From assembly GCA_903929065.1 (NCBI GenBank), contig CAIYTJ010000247.1, forward strand, positions 1-9,367: 9,367 nucleotides of DNA, written 5' to 3'. Under the pieces are notes generated by a model. That model ran no database searches. It was not told the DNA's origin and saw only the letters and a list, made by a program, of their open reading frames with translations. Below are positions 1-5,183 of the stretch, piece after piece; the stretch's first letter is position 1, and every line of letters starts with the position of its first letter. A program made the translations under genes and the position numbers. The DNA comes from an uncultured Bacteroidales bacterium. GTDB taxonomy: Bacteria > Bacteroidota > Bacteroidia > Bacteroidales > Paludibacteraceae.

Positions 1-71
1 AAACCATCATTGCCAATTTGACCCTTGCCGCTGGTTCTCAAATATCCAAACGACTTAATCTTTGCTTTCAT
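1..71 (-). CDS. Serine recombinase (resolvase/invertase family), N-terminal fragment
   Basis: Only the first 23 codons are inside the window; the rest lies beyond position 1. The leftward ATG is at 71-69 and the peptide begins MKAKIKSFGYLRTSGKGQ. The hydrophobic strand followed by Tyr-Leu-Arg-x-Ser matches the start of the resolvase catalytic domain. Arg12 and Ser14 would be the active-site Arg and the nucleophilic Ser that forms the 5'-phosphoserine DNA link. The Ser-Gly-Lys-Gly-Gln run after the Ser is common in a serine recombinase group I associate with Verrucomicrobiota. The family is recognisable from this short stretch. Whether it is a small resolvase, a large integrase or an IS607-type transposase cannot be told. 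A matching promoter lies just upstream. Confidence 0.72.
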   Translation of the reverse strand, partial: MKAKIKSFGYLRTSGKGQIGNDG

Positions 72-76
72 TTACA

Positions 77-152
77 CAATATTAATACAAAGTGTGTTTA
101 CATGTCAACACAGTTTCTAAGGAATGTGTGTGTCTTTTGTATTAACATATTG
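77..152 (-). promoter_or_regulatory. Promoter and inverted-repeat operator candidate of the serine recombinase
   Basis: On the minus strand a perfect -35 box TTGACA lies at 108-103. Weak -10-like sequence (TATTAA or TAATAT) lies 15-18 bp downstream, so the transcript would start very close to the ATG at 71. A perfect 10-bp inverted repeat, TTAATACAAA at 82-91 and TTTGTATTAA at 136-145, brackets the -35 box. It extends imperfectly to CAATAT(gt)TAATACAAA. The left arm overlaps the -10 zone, which suits autorepression or a recombination subsite. The sequence is direct; the role is inferred. Confidence 0.45.
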
Positions 153-333
153 TATTTGTGTGCTTTATGTATTTTTAGGTAATTTTAGACGGTTGAAAGT
201 TGGTGTTTTAAGTGAAATTCGCAAATTTAAGCGAAACAGAGCCATAATCAGCAACACTTGGCATGGTCAGGCGGAACTGCTGCCAGCAATTCACCTTTGA
301 CACGCTGGCTTGTCGGGACAATGATGCCGACCT
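146..333. other. Intergenic region between divergent recombinase and zinc-ribbon genes
   Basis: AT-rich DNA without a convincing gene. It holds a small inverted repeat (TTCGC at 218-222, GCGAA at 231-235) and a 12-bp palindrome TTGTCGGGACAA at 310-321, just ahead of the next gene. A 24-codon ORF starting at ATG 263 ends in a TGA (335-337) that overlaps the next start as ATGA. I do not call it a gene because no ribosome-binding site or family match is visible. Confidence 0.4.
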
Positions 334-1059
334 ATGATTGTGAACATGGCATGTCCGAAGTGTGGGGGACAATCAACCGAGTATGACGACAAGAAGTGGT
401 CTTGTTTAAGATGCGGGAATAAATTTGTATATGAACCGACTCAGGCAAACCACACTCTGATTCAGAGCAATGTTAGTATTCAAGGACAAGCAACTTTTGA
501 ATTGGATGTCGCAAAATCAAAGCCACCAGTTCCAAAGCTGGTCAAAATGATTGATTATGACAAAAGTTATTTCGGAAATCAGATTGTTGATAAAAGCAAT
601 GAAATCAGCAATCGTAAAAAATTAAAGTATCCGTTTTACATTTTACAAGCTGTTTGCTTGTGCGCCTGCGTTCTATTTGCATTATTAGAAATAGTTTGTA
701 TTATTTCAATTGTGTTTTATTCAGATGGAACATCTAGCGCAATCAGTAACACATTTGTTCTTTTATTTCTATTTTCACTAATTGCAGCTTCAGTTTTACT
801 ATTCTTAAAGTTTAGAAAAAATGTAAATGAGCAAGATTTAATCATTAAGAACTACCAAGAAATAATTTATTCGTTGCAACAAGCAAATCTAGGTGATACT
901 AAAATTGGTAATTATATTATATGTCCACATTGCGAAAATGAATTTGAATACATCCATCTAAACGCAATTCCACCAATAGACTCACTTAAACACTGCCTGA
1001 GTTGCGGACGACAATTCTTTACTAGTGGCCTTACTTCATATCCAATAATGCATAAATAA
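334..1059 (+). CDS. Membrane protein with N- and C-terminal zinc ribbons
   Basis: This 241-residue protein has a Cys4 zinc ribbon at each end. The first uses Cys7, Cys10, Cys24 and Cys27 (CPKCG and CLRCG knuckles). The second uses Cys197, Cys200, Cys221 and Cys224 (CPHC and CLSCG). Between them lie two hydrophobic segments, about residues 101-129 and 138-160, joined by a short polar turn. The likely topology is a hairpin with both zinc ribbons on the same, probably cytoplasmic, side. The start at 334 has no clear Shine-Dalgarno; Met5 (346) is an equally possible start and keeps all cysteines. The next gene follows on the same strand after 65 bp. The AT-rich composition suggests acquired cargo. 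I do not recognise a named family. Zinc ribbons could bind nucleic acid or only stabilise the fold, so a sensor or defence role is speculation. Confidence 0.75.
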   Translation: MIVNMACPKCGGQSTEYDDKKWSCLRCGNKFVYEPTQANHTLIQSNVSIQGQATFELDVAKSKPPVPKLVKMIDYDKSYFGNQIVDKSNEISNRKKLKYPFYILQAVCLCACVLFALLEIVCIISIVFYSDGTSSAISNTFVLLFLFSLIAASVLLFLKFRKNVNEQDLIIKNYQEIIYSLQQANLGDTKIGNYIICPHCENEFEYIHLNAIPPIDSLKHCLSCGRQFFTSGLTSYPIMHK

Positions 1060-1124
1060 AATGAATCTGACGGTGCAGTCACATAGTTTTTAATTTTGTA
1101 ATACTAAAGGCATTTGGATTTATT

Positions 1125-1862
1125 ATGTATAACGAATTCCCAAATGTTGAAGTCGAAATGTGGCTGACTGAATTAATCCGTGAATATCCGATGGCTAGAG
1201 TCTTAGCCGACGTTCTTCCAAAATCCCCAAACTTTCACAATGCGGATTTTTTATTTGATTCAGAAAAAATTGTTGCAGAGTTAAAAATACTAACTGATGA
1301 CAATACGGATAGTGCAAACAATATTGCCAAGCGAACCGAACTAATAAATCAGTTTTATAGTGATGGTATAATTCCATCAACAATTATAGATGAAAGCAAT
1401 TGGTATTCACTGCCGTTAAGTGTTCAAACCCGTATTTCAGACATCTCAACTCGCTCAATTGCAAAGGCAGCACAGAAAGCAAACCGCCAAATTCGTGAAA
1501 CCAGAGAAGAATTGGGGCTGAATAATTATTCGGGGATGCTAATTATTGTAAATAATGGAATGCGTTCAATCTCTCCAGCCGCAATTCAACTAAAACTTGC
1601 TAGATTAATGGAATGGCATTTTAGTGAGATTCATCATGTTATTTTTTTCACTTCTAATTTATTTATTCGATTAAAAGAAGTGGAGAGACCAGTGCTGGTA
1701 TGGCTAAGTATGGACTGTCAAAAGGGTAGGAAGATTGATGAACGATTTGCGGTCAATTTACATAAGCTTTGGATGAGCATGGTTAGCCGAAAAACAGGAA
1801 TTCCGAGCAATGCTAAGGAGATTACTGACATGGAAGACTTCTGGAAAGCCCAACATAAATAA
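1125..1862 (+). CDS. Hypothetical protein with a PD-(D/E)XK-nuclease-like signature
   Basis: This 245-residue protein belongs to no family I can name. Its N-terminal third contains NADFLFDSEKIVAELK: Asp41, then after ten residues Glu52-Leu-Lys54 in a predicted beta strand. That spacing and hydrophobic pattern match the D...(E/Q)xK core of the PD-(D/E)XK nuclease fold, and Glu16 in the first helix could be the extra acidic residue. Two later beta strands are visible, SGMLIIVNN (about 139-147) and HVIFFTS (about 170-176), with an Arg/Gln-rich helix near 110-130. The fold assignment is inference from pattern. The ATG at 1125 has only weak purine-rich sequence upstream; TAATACT at about 1099 may be a -10 box. 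It follows the zinc-ribbon gene by 65 bp and ends at a hairpin between convergent genes. A defence nuclease, restriction-like or repair role would fit. Confidence 0.7.
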   Translation: MYNEFPNVEVEMWLTELIREYPMARVLADVLPKSPNFHNADFLFDSEKIVAELKILTDDNTDSANNIAKRTELINQFYSDGIIPSTIIDESNWYSLPLSVQTRISDISTRSIAKAAQKANRQIRETREELGLNNYSGMLIIVNNGMRSISPAAIQLKLARLMEWHFSEIHHVIFFTSNLFIRLKEVERPVLVWLSMDCQKGRKIDERFAVNLHKLWMSMVSRKTGIPSNAKEITDMEDFWKAQHK

Positions 1863-1863
1863 C

Positions 1864-1893
1864 ATACCCGTCACCTGCAAAGGCAACGGGTAT
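1864..1893. terminator. Hairpin between convergent genes, GNRA-loop, candidate bidirectional terminator
   Basis: ATACCCGT (1864-1871) pairs with ACGGGTAT (1886-1893). An inner CCT/AGG stem closes a GCAA tetraloop at 1877-1880, and two CA steps form a symmetric internal loop. It starts one base after the stop of the rightward gene and lies 19 bp beyond the stop of the leftward gene. Neither side has a long T-tract, so strong intrinsic termination is uncertain. Confidence 0.5.
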
Positions 1894-1911
1894 TAAAACG
1901 AAGAATCTAAA

Positions 1912-2349
1912 TCAGGCTTTGACGAAATAAACTCGGTCTTTCCGTTTACCAGTTGAGTCCAGCTTCTTTTCCTTAATCAATGTATCCAATTTGATTTGCT
2001 GGCTGGATACCTTGTCTTTGCCAAACTTCTTATACAGTTCAATCATTTTTTCAGATGTGATTAAACTCTTATGTGATATTTTGCGGTTTCCAATAACATC
2101 CAAAATGGTTTTTTCTAGCTCTTCACCGGCAACTTTGCCAGCCCCAGTTGATGTAGATTTTTTGCCCGTTATCCGTTCAATGTCGGCATCAATAGATTTC
2201 AATTCGGCAGCAAGTGATTTTCTTTTTTTCCGTAAATCAGTCAAAGCTCCCTTTTCAATTTCCTTTGCCCTCTTATCAGCATCATCCCGAATCTTTTGAG
2301 CGGATTCCAAGATGTCTGTTACGTTATTCTTTTCGGTTGTCTTTGCCAT
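1912..2349 (-). CDS. Small basic coiled-coil protein with C-terminal winged-helix-like domain
   Basis: This 145-residue protein has two parts. Residues about 10-62 are a charged, heptad-like helix rich in Lys, Asp, Glu and Ala with almost no turn-formers, typical of a dimerising coiled coil. A short Thr/Ser/Gly linker follows (about 64-72). The C-terminal part (about 73-145) alternates helices and ends in SSQQIKLDTLIKEKKLD plus a strand-like KDRVYFVKA, which looks like a small winged helix with a basic wing. This suggests a DNA-binding, perhaps nucleoid-associated or regulatory, protein; no family is recognised. The ATG at 2349 has no Shine-Dalgarno but is preceded by very AT-rich DNA with a TTGACA box. 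It is transcribed alone, convergent with the nuclease-like gene, and separated from the next leftward genes by a terminator. Confidence 0.72.
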   Translation of the reverse strand: MAKTTEKNNVTDILESAQKIRDDADKRAKEIEKGALTDLRKKRKSLAAELKSIDADIERITGKKSTSTGAGKVAGEELEKTILDVIGNRKISHKSLITSEKMIELYKKFGKDKVSSQQIKLDTLIKEKKLDSTGKRKDRVYFVKA

Positions 2350-2393
2350 AGATTGTATTTATTAATTGTTAATATTGTGAACGGCCTATTTTT

Positions 2394-2417
2394 ATTATAA
2401 TACAATAATAATGTCAA
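2394..2417 (-). promoter_or_regulatory. Weak promoter candidate for the coiled-coil gene
   Basis: On the minus strand a perfect TTGACA (2417-2412) is followed after only 12 bp by TATAAT (2399-2394). Each box is consensus, but the spacing is too short for a standard sigma-70 promoter. At 17-bp spacing the -10 would be TAAAAA. A promoter almost certainly lies here because a terminator sits just upstream at 2450-2480. Confidence 0.35.
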
Positions 2418-2449
2418 TTGATATTGATAACAATCGCATTCTGGCAAAA

Positions 2450-2480
2450 AAATATTCCCGCTATCATAACGGGGATATTT
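2450..2480 (-). terminator. Intrinsic terminator of the upstream leftward operon
   Basis: AAATATTCCCG (2450-2460) and CGGGGATATTT (2470-2480) form an 11-bp stem with one G-T wobble and a 9-nt loop. Read on the minus strand, the stem runs directly into seven T residues, the classic Rho-independent form. It would end transcripts coming from the genes at 3407-2747, leaving a 3' region of about 270 nt that contains the GC-rich structured block. Confidence 0.72.
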
Positions 2481-2553
2481 ACATATGAAACCAACACTTT
2501 CACCTTATACGTTTTTGATTCAGTCCTTTCTTTAAATCAAACGGTTAATTGTT

Positions 2554-2661
2554 GGTGAACCGCCACCTCCCCGCTGGCGTGATTCACCCCTACGAACGGC
2601 ACAGCACCTAAATCGTCCCAAAGTGCGCCAAATCGAGTTTTAGGAGGTTGGCTGGCGGTTC
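2554..2661. other. GC-rich, strongly self-complementary non-coding block
   Basis: This stretch is far richer in GC than its surroundings. GAACCGCCACCTCC (2557-2570) is complementary to GGAGG plus TGGCGGTTC (2643-2647, 2653-2661) with a 5-nt bulge, making a 14-bp stem around a 72-nt loop. The motifs CGCCA (2561, 2626) and TGGCG (2575, 2653) can also pair locally; one such fold closes with GGTGAA/TTCACC at 2554-2588. Two mutually exclusive folds are therefore possible. The rest of 2350-2746 has no gene I can support. The block may be a structured RNA in the 3' region of the leftward transcript, or a small inserted repeat element. Confidence 0.45.
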
Positions 2662-2746
2662 TGACGGGATACCGAACTGGCAGGAACGGGTGGATTTTGG
2701 AAGTGCTATGGATGGAAAGGCTCAATCCGGCCCGCCAGTCGGCAAA

Positions 2747-3208
2747 TTAAACGGAAACCACCATTTTGATGCGTTTCCGCACCTCACGCCAGAAATCCGA
2801 AACTTTCATTCCGTTTTCCAGAATTATTTCGGAGATGACGCCCGATGCGATTCTGTGAATCATAATCTCGCTGATGGTTGGGATTTGATTCGGGTCGTTA
2901 AGTTGGCATTTCAAATCGGCAATCAGTTTTCCCAACTCAACATTTTGCTCGGCTACCGATTCACCGCCGTTGCTTAGGGTTTGAAAATTCAACTTCCAAC
3001 CCCTTGGGAGATTTTTGCCGGCAAATTCCAAATCGGATTCCGCATTCGGCAGTGACAGGATGGTCTTGGCCCGTGATATACGTCGCTTCAATTCGTAAAT
3101 ATCAAAGGCATTTGATGCAACCTCCTCACGAATTCCAGAGTCATAAAATAATTGTTGAATGCAATAACGGAAAACCGCTTTTGTCGTGATGTCCTCATTA
3201 TTTTTCAT
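2747..3208 (-). CDS. Hypothetical protein, second gene of a two-gene leftward operon
   Basis: This 153-residue protein is not recognised. It looks mostly alpha-helical and soluble. A basic helix spans about 38-50 (ELKRRISRAKTIL). A Gly/Asn-containing turn region covers about 63-83. A helix rich in Glu, Leu and Lys covers about 84-103, and the C-terminal helix (about 110-148) ends in REVRKRIKM. No catalytic motif, signal peptide or membrane segment is visible. The ATG at 3208 lies 11 bp inside the 3' end of the upstream gene, and AAAGGC about 8 nt before it can serve as a weak ribosome-binding site, so translation is probably coupled. The coding sequence is richer in GC than the AT-rich genes on either side, hinting at a different origin. 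The transcript probably ends at the terminator at 2450-2480. Confidence 0.65.
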   Translation of the reverse strand: MKNNEDITTKAVFRYCIQQLFYDSGIREEVASNAFDIYELKRRISRAKTILSLPNAESDLEFAGKNLPRGWKLNFQTLSNGGESVAEQNVELGKLIADLKCQLNDPNQIPTISEIMIHRIASGVISEIILENGMKVSDFWREVRKRIKMVVSV

Positions 3209-3407
3209 ACAAAGCCTTTCGCATATTGTTACGGATGCGGTTTGCCTCCTCTTGAATGTGTGGAAAGCAATATGTTACCCATAAAGCATCTGCATGAGCA
3301 CGACTAGCCGCTTCCAAATCGTCCTTAAGCTCTTGAATTAGTGTATCAATTTCGTCAATGGTAATACCATCGGAAATCACTTCATTTTTATTGCAGTTTG
3401 TATCCAT
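3198..3407 (-). CDS. Small acidic helical protein, first gene of a two-gene leftward operon
   Basis: This 69-residue protein has no recognised family. After a polar N-terminus, residues about 17-36 (IDEIDTLIQELKDDLEAASR) form an acidic amphipathic helix, and a second helix spans about 50-69 and turns basic at the end (RIRNNMRKALYEK). This looks like a small helical hairpin. Its stop overlaps the next gene's start by 11 bp. A small protein translationally coupled to a larger unknown one on a mobile element recalls toxin-antitoxin or anti-CRISPR-type pairs, but nothing in the sequence identifies either. The ATG at 3407 has no Shine-Dalgarno. An 8-bp palindrome lies about 85 bp upstream and could be an operator. 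Confidence 0.6.
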   Translation of the reverse strand: MDTNCNKNEVISDGITIDEIDTLIQELKDDLEAASRAHADALWVTYCFPHIQEEANRIRNNMRKALYEK

Positions 3408-3489
3408 GCAAATAAATATCCGATGAATTGTAAAATCAATTAAATTTTGAACGGATAGTTGATGTTATTTATTTCCAATGATGATTGAT

Positions 3490-3510
3490 ACATAAATCGA
3501 GTATTTATGT
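3490..3510. repeat. Palindrome, operator candidate
   Basis: ACATAAAT (3490-3497) and ATTTATGT (3503-3510) form a perfect 8-bp inverted repeat with a 5-bp spacer. It sits in the AT-rich divergent region between the leftward small gene (start 3407) and the rightward initiator promoter. Dyads of this size are typical binding sites for dimeric repressors. No T-tract follows, so it is not a terminator. Confidence 0.4.
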
Positions 3511-3618
3511 CCTGATTTAAGTAATTACAAATACTTTTTAAAACAGATTTGCTACCGTGTGTGTTTTTATGAATATATCACATCATTGATATAAAAAGTT
3601 TTTTATGCATCTGGTTTC

Positions 3619-3627
3619 TGATATAAT
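3619..3627 (+). promoter_or_regulatory. Extended -10 promoter of the initiator gene
   Basis: TGATATAAT at 3619-3627 is a perfect extended -10 element (TG-N-TATAAT). The -35 position is only a T-run (3599-3604), which is tolerated with an extended -10. A second near copy, TGATATAAA, lies at 3587-3595. Transcription from the first would start near 3634 and give a leader of about 197 nt before the ATG at 3831. An unused GGAGGA (3640-3645) lies just downstream. Confidence 0.6.
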
Positions 3628-3633
3628 GCTGTT

Positions 3634-3830
3634 AGTGTTGGAGGATTGCATTTTGTTTTAACATTCTGAGTCTTACGACATATTTATAACAAAGGCTCAA
3701 TTGATTGCGGAAAACAAAACAATTTACCGATAGAACCTAGTAGCAGGAAAACTCTTGAGCCAGTTGGTATGACCACCATTAAACGACACTGCTAGGTTCT
3801 ATTGATAATAAAAAAAGGCTCAAGAGCAAT
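3634..3830 (+). promoter_or_regulatory. Structured mRNA leader with H-type pseudoknot over the initiator's ribosome-binding region
   Basis: Stem 1 is formed by 3728-3746 with 3789-3804: TAGAACC/GGTTCTA plus TAGCAG/CTGCTA with a 3-nt bulge, and three more outer pairs including one wobble. Its 42-nt loop contains CTCTTGAGCC (3752-3761). That is the exact complement of GGCTCAAGAG (3817-3826), which ends 4 nt before the initiator ATG. Loop-to-downstream pairing of this kind is an H-type pseudoknot and would cover the ribosome-binding region. A third copy, GGCTCAA (3694-3700), could compete for the same loop bases. An 8-codon ORF (ATG 3769, TAG 3793-3795) ends inside the 3' arm of stem 1. The pairings are seen directly; the regulatory function is inferred. 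The repeats could instead be protein-binding DNA sites. Confidence 0.5.
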
Positions 3831-4694
3831 ATGGTAAAAGGAAATAAATCAAAACTAGAATGTCTATTGATAGACAATAAAATAATAAACCTCAATTGTG
3901 ATTGGAACATGAAATCGGTTCTTGGATATATTCAATTCCGATTAAACTTGAAGAAATTTGATTGGACGTTCTGTCAGGCAGACGTTGTAAGACAATTAGG
4001 ATTAGACAAGTCAATGGTAAGCCGCATTTTCAAGTGTCTAATTTTAGCTAATGTATTGAAATACGAATGCAGCGTTATCAAGCGGCATTTAGAATTAAAA
4101 AAATATTCTATCAATGTAGAATCTTTCAATGCTTACATTTCACAGTCTCACAGTGAGAGCGTGACAGTCTCAGGCTGCAACAGTGACAGTCTCACAGTGA
4201 GAGTGTCACAATCTCAGGATGAGACATATAATAAAGATACAAAACAAATATTTGAAAACAATGATAATGAAAAGAAAGAAGCGGTGTCACCAGCAATTAT
4301 AGGTAAGCCACTTCCAGTAAATTGTTTGATTCTTAATGAAGCAATATCAACTTCTATTACTTCATGTGTAAATTCTAATCCAGAGACAATTATTTTGAAC
4401 AAAGCAATTGAATCAAAACAAACAGATTCAAATATAAAGAAAACACCTAAAGAAGAACATGAGGAATGGTATAAGTCTTTTAATGTAACTCCACCTCCGT
4501 TTTTCGATGTTACAGATAAATCAATTGCAAATATAGCCTTGGCTAAATCTTGCACTGAAAACAGTGAGGTTGTTGTTAATCCAGAAGATGTAATCCAATA
4601 TATTCTGGATAATGAATCTTTGTTTGATTCTGATGTAATAGACCATTTCTATTTTAAGCGATTTGAAAGAAATAACAGCGGCTTAGTTGTTTGA
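3831..4694 (+). CDS. Replication initiator-like winged-helix protein with origin inside its gene (lambda O-like organisation)
   Basis: This 287-residue protein has an N-terminal winged-helix domain (about 20-95). The helix-turn-helix is FCQADVVRQLGLDKSMVSRI (about 47-66), followed by a strand/wing around KRHLELKKYSI. A Ser/Gln-rich linker (about 104-133) is encoded by four tandem 22-bp repeats. A low-complexity acidic region follows, then a separate C-terminal segment (about 207-280) with EEWYKSF and PEDVIQYILDNESLF helices. DNA-binding N-domain, iterons in mid-gene, AT-rich DNA after them and a separate C-domain are the plan of phage lambda gpO, which is of similar length. By analogy the N-domain would bind the iterons and the C-domain would recruit a helicase or loader. 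The sequence resemblance is architectural only. AAGG at 3815-3818 is a distant ribosome-binding site lying next to the proposed pseudoknot. No helicase gene is in the window. Confidence 0.65.
   Translation: MVKGNKSKLECLLIDNKIINLNCDWNMKSVLGYIQFRLNLKKFDWTFCQADVVRQLGLDKSMVSRIFKCLILANVLKYECSVIKRHLELKKYSINVESFNAYISQSHSESVTVSGCNSDSLTVRVSQSQDETYNKDTKQIFENNDNEKKEAVSPAIIGKPLPVNCLILNEAISTSITSCVNSNPETIILNKAIESKQTDSNIKKTPKEEHEEWYKSFNVTPPPFFDVTDKSIANIALAKSCTENSEVVVNPEDVIQYILDNESLFDSDVIDHFYFKRFERNNSGLVV
4140..4227. repeat. Four tandem 22-bp iterons within the initiator gene
   Basis: Units lie at 4140-4161, 4162-4183, 4184-4205 and 4206-4227, with no gaps. The shared core is T(C/G)ACA(G/A)TCTCA, followed by CAGTGAGAG in units 1 and 3 and by a diverged GG-containing half in units 2 and 4, so the array alternates A-B-A'-B'. 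Units 1 and 3 contain a dyad, CTCAC-a-GTGAG. Because 22 is not a multiple of 3, the repeats are read in shifting frames and give no repeated peptide. Selection must therefore act on the DNA. Confidence 0.88.
4226..4280. other. Candidate replication origin: AT-rich unwinding region next to the iterons
   Basis: About 55 bp directly downstream of the iterons are almost pure A and T, with long purine (A/G) runs on the plus strand. In lambda and many iteron plasmids, a DNA-unwinding element of this type lies beside the initiator-binding repeats. Together with 4140-4227 this is the best origin candidate in the window. The general AT-richness of the gene weakens the argument somewhat. Confidence 0.5.
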
Positions 4695-4740
4695 TTAATA
4701 TTTCAACTGGCTTAGACTTATTGTTGCATTTACCATTATG

Positions 4741-4775
4741 GATTGTTTATAAACGCCTATCGGCTATAAACAATC
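4741..4775. repeat. Perfect 11-bp inverted repeat downstream of the initiator gene
   Basis: GATTGTTTATA (4741-4751) and TATAAACAATC (4765-4775) are exact complements. The 13-nt spacer contains a further GCC/GGC stem (4755-4757, 4762-4764), so the extended hairpin has only a TATC loop. No T-tract follows on the plus strand. It may act as a terminator-like 3' stabiliser, a cruciform site or a single-strand initiation site. Confidence 0.55.
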
Positions 4776-4825
4776 TGATTCAACTACTCAAAAATCTACA
4801 TGCTCACAGCTATAGATTACATGAT

Positions 4826-4852
4826 TTCAACTTTGGCAGTGCCAAGTTTGAA
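4826..4852. repeat. Imperfect 27-bp palindrome
   Basis: TTCAACTTTGGCA and TGCCAAGTTTGAA face each other around a single G, with two mismatched positions per arm. A related CAACTTGGC occurs again at about 4910. The position downstream of the initiator suggests a protein-binding site; nothing identifies the binder. Confidence 0.4.
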
Positions 4853-5170
4853 CTTTGTAGATATAAAAGGAATTTTCCAGCAACCTTTGATTCCAATGGT
4901 CTTAATTGTCAACTTGGCTTCCAGCCATAAACCCCCCTCGTTCCGCCGTCCCCCCTTAATCATATTTTAATGCAATAACATATTGATATTCGCATTAAGC
5001 TTTAGAAAACATCAAATCATACCACCCTACATAAAAAACTCGAAATATAATATTCCTACATATCAAGGAATGGATTACAGGAAGTGTCTTTGGAAGATGA
5101 ATGATGGAAAATCACATATTATCATTTATATTTTTTAATGGAAAAAGTGAGGTCGCATTGAAAAGCGGTC

Positions 5171-5183
5171 GGGGCACTGCCCC
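5171..5183 (-). terminator. Terminator candidate downstream of the left integrase
   Basis: GGGGC (5171-5175) and GCCCC (5179-5183) form a tight 5-bp GC stem with a 3-nt loop. On the minus strand it is followed by GACCGC and then a short T-run. It lies about 35 bp past the integrase stop, where a terminator is expected. The T-tract is short, so this is only moderately convincing. Confidence 0.4.

Noticed and set aside
263..337. 24-codon ORF overlapping the zinc-ribbon gene start as ATGA
   Set aside because: No Shine-Dalgarno or conserved motif; a chance overlap cannot be excluded.
1060..1124. Terminator after the zinc-ribbon gene (TGAC/GTCA then T-run near 1088)
   Set aside because: The stem is only 4 bp, too weak to support a terminator call.
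2537..2725. Leftward 62-codon ORF with TTG start between the two-gene operon and the terminator
   Set aside because: It lies in the right transcript position, but the start is poor, there is no recognisable fold, and it is explained by the GC-rich self-complementary block.
2648..2977. Rightward 109-codon ORF
   Set aside because: It lies mostly antisense to the better-supported leftward gene 2747-3208 and crosses the structured GC-rich block; no domain pattern or ribosome-binding site.
4140..4227. Short CRISPR-like array
   Set aside because: Repeats are contiguous with no unique spacers and lie inside a coding gene; iterons explain them better.
4691..4930. 79-codon ORF after the initiator gene
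   Set aside because: TTG start overlapping the initiator stop, no domain pattern, and it is filled with palindromes that look non-coding.
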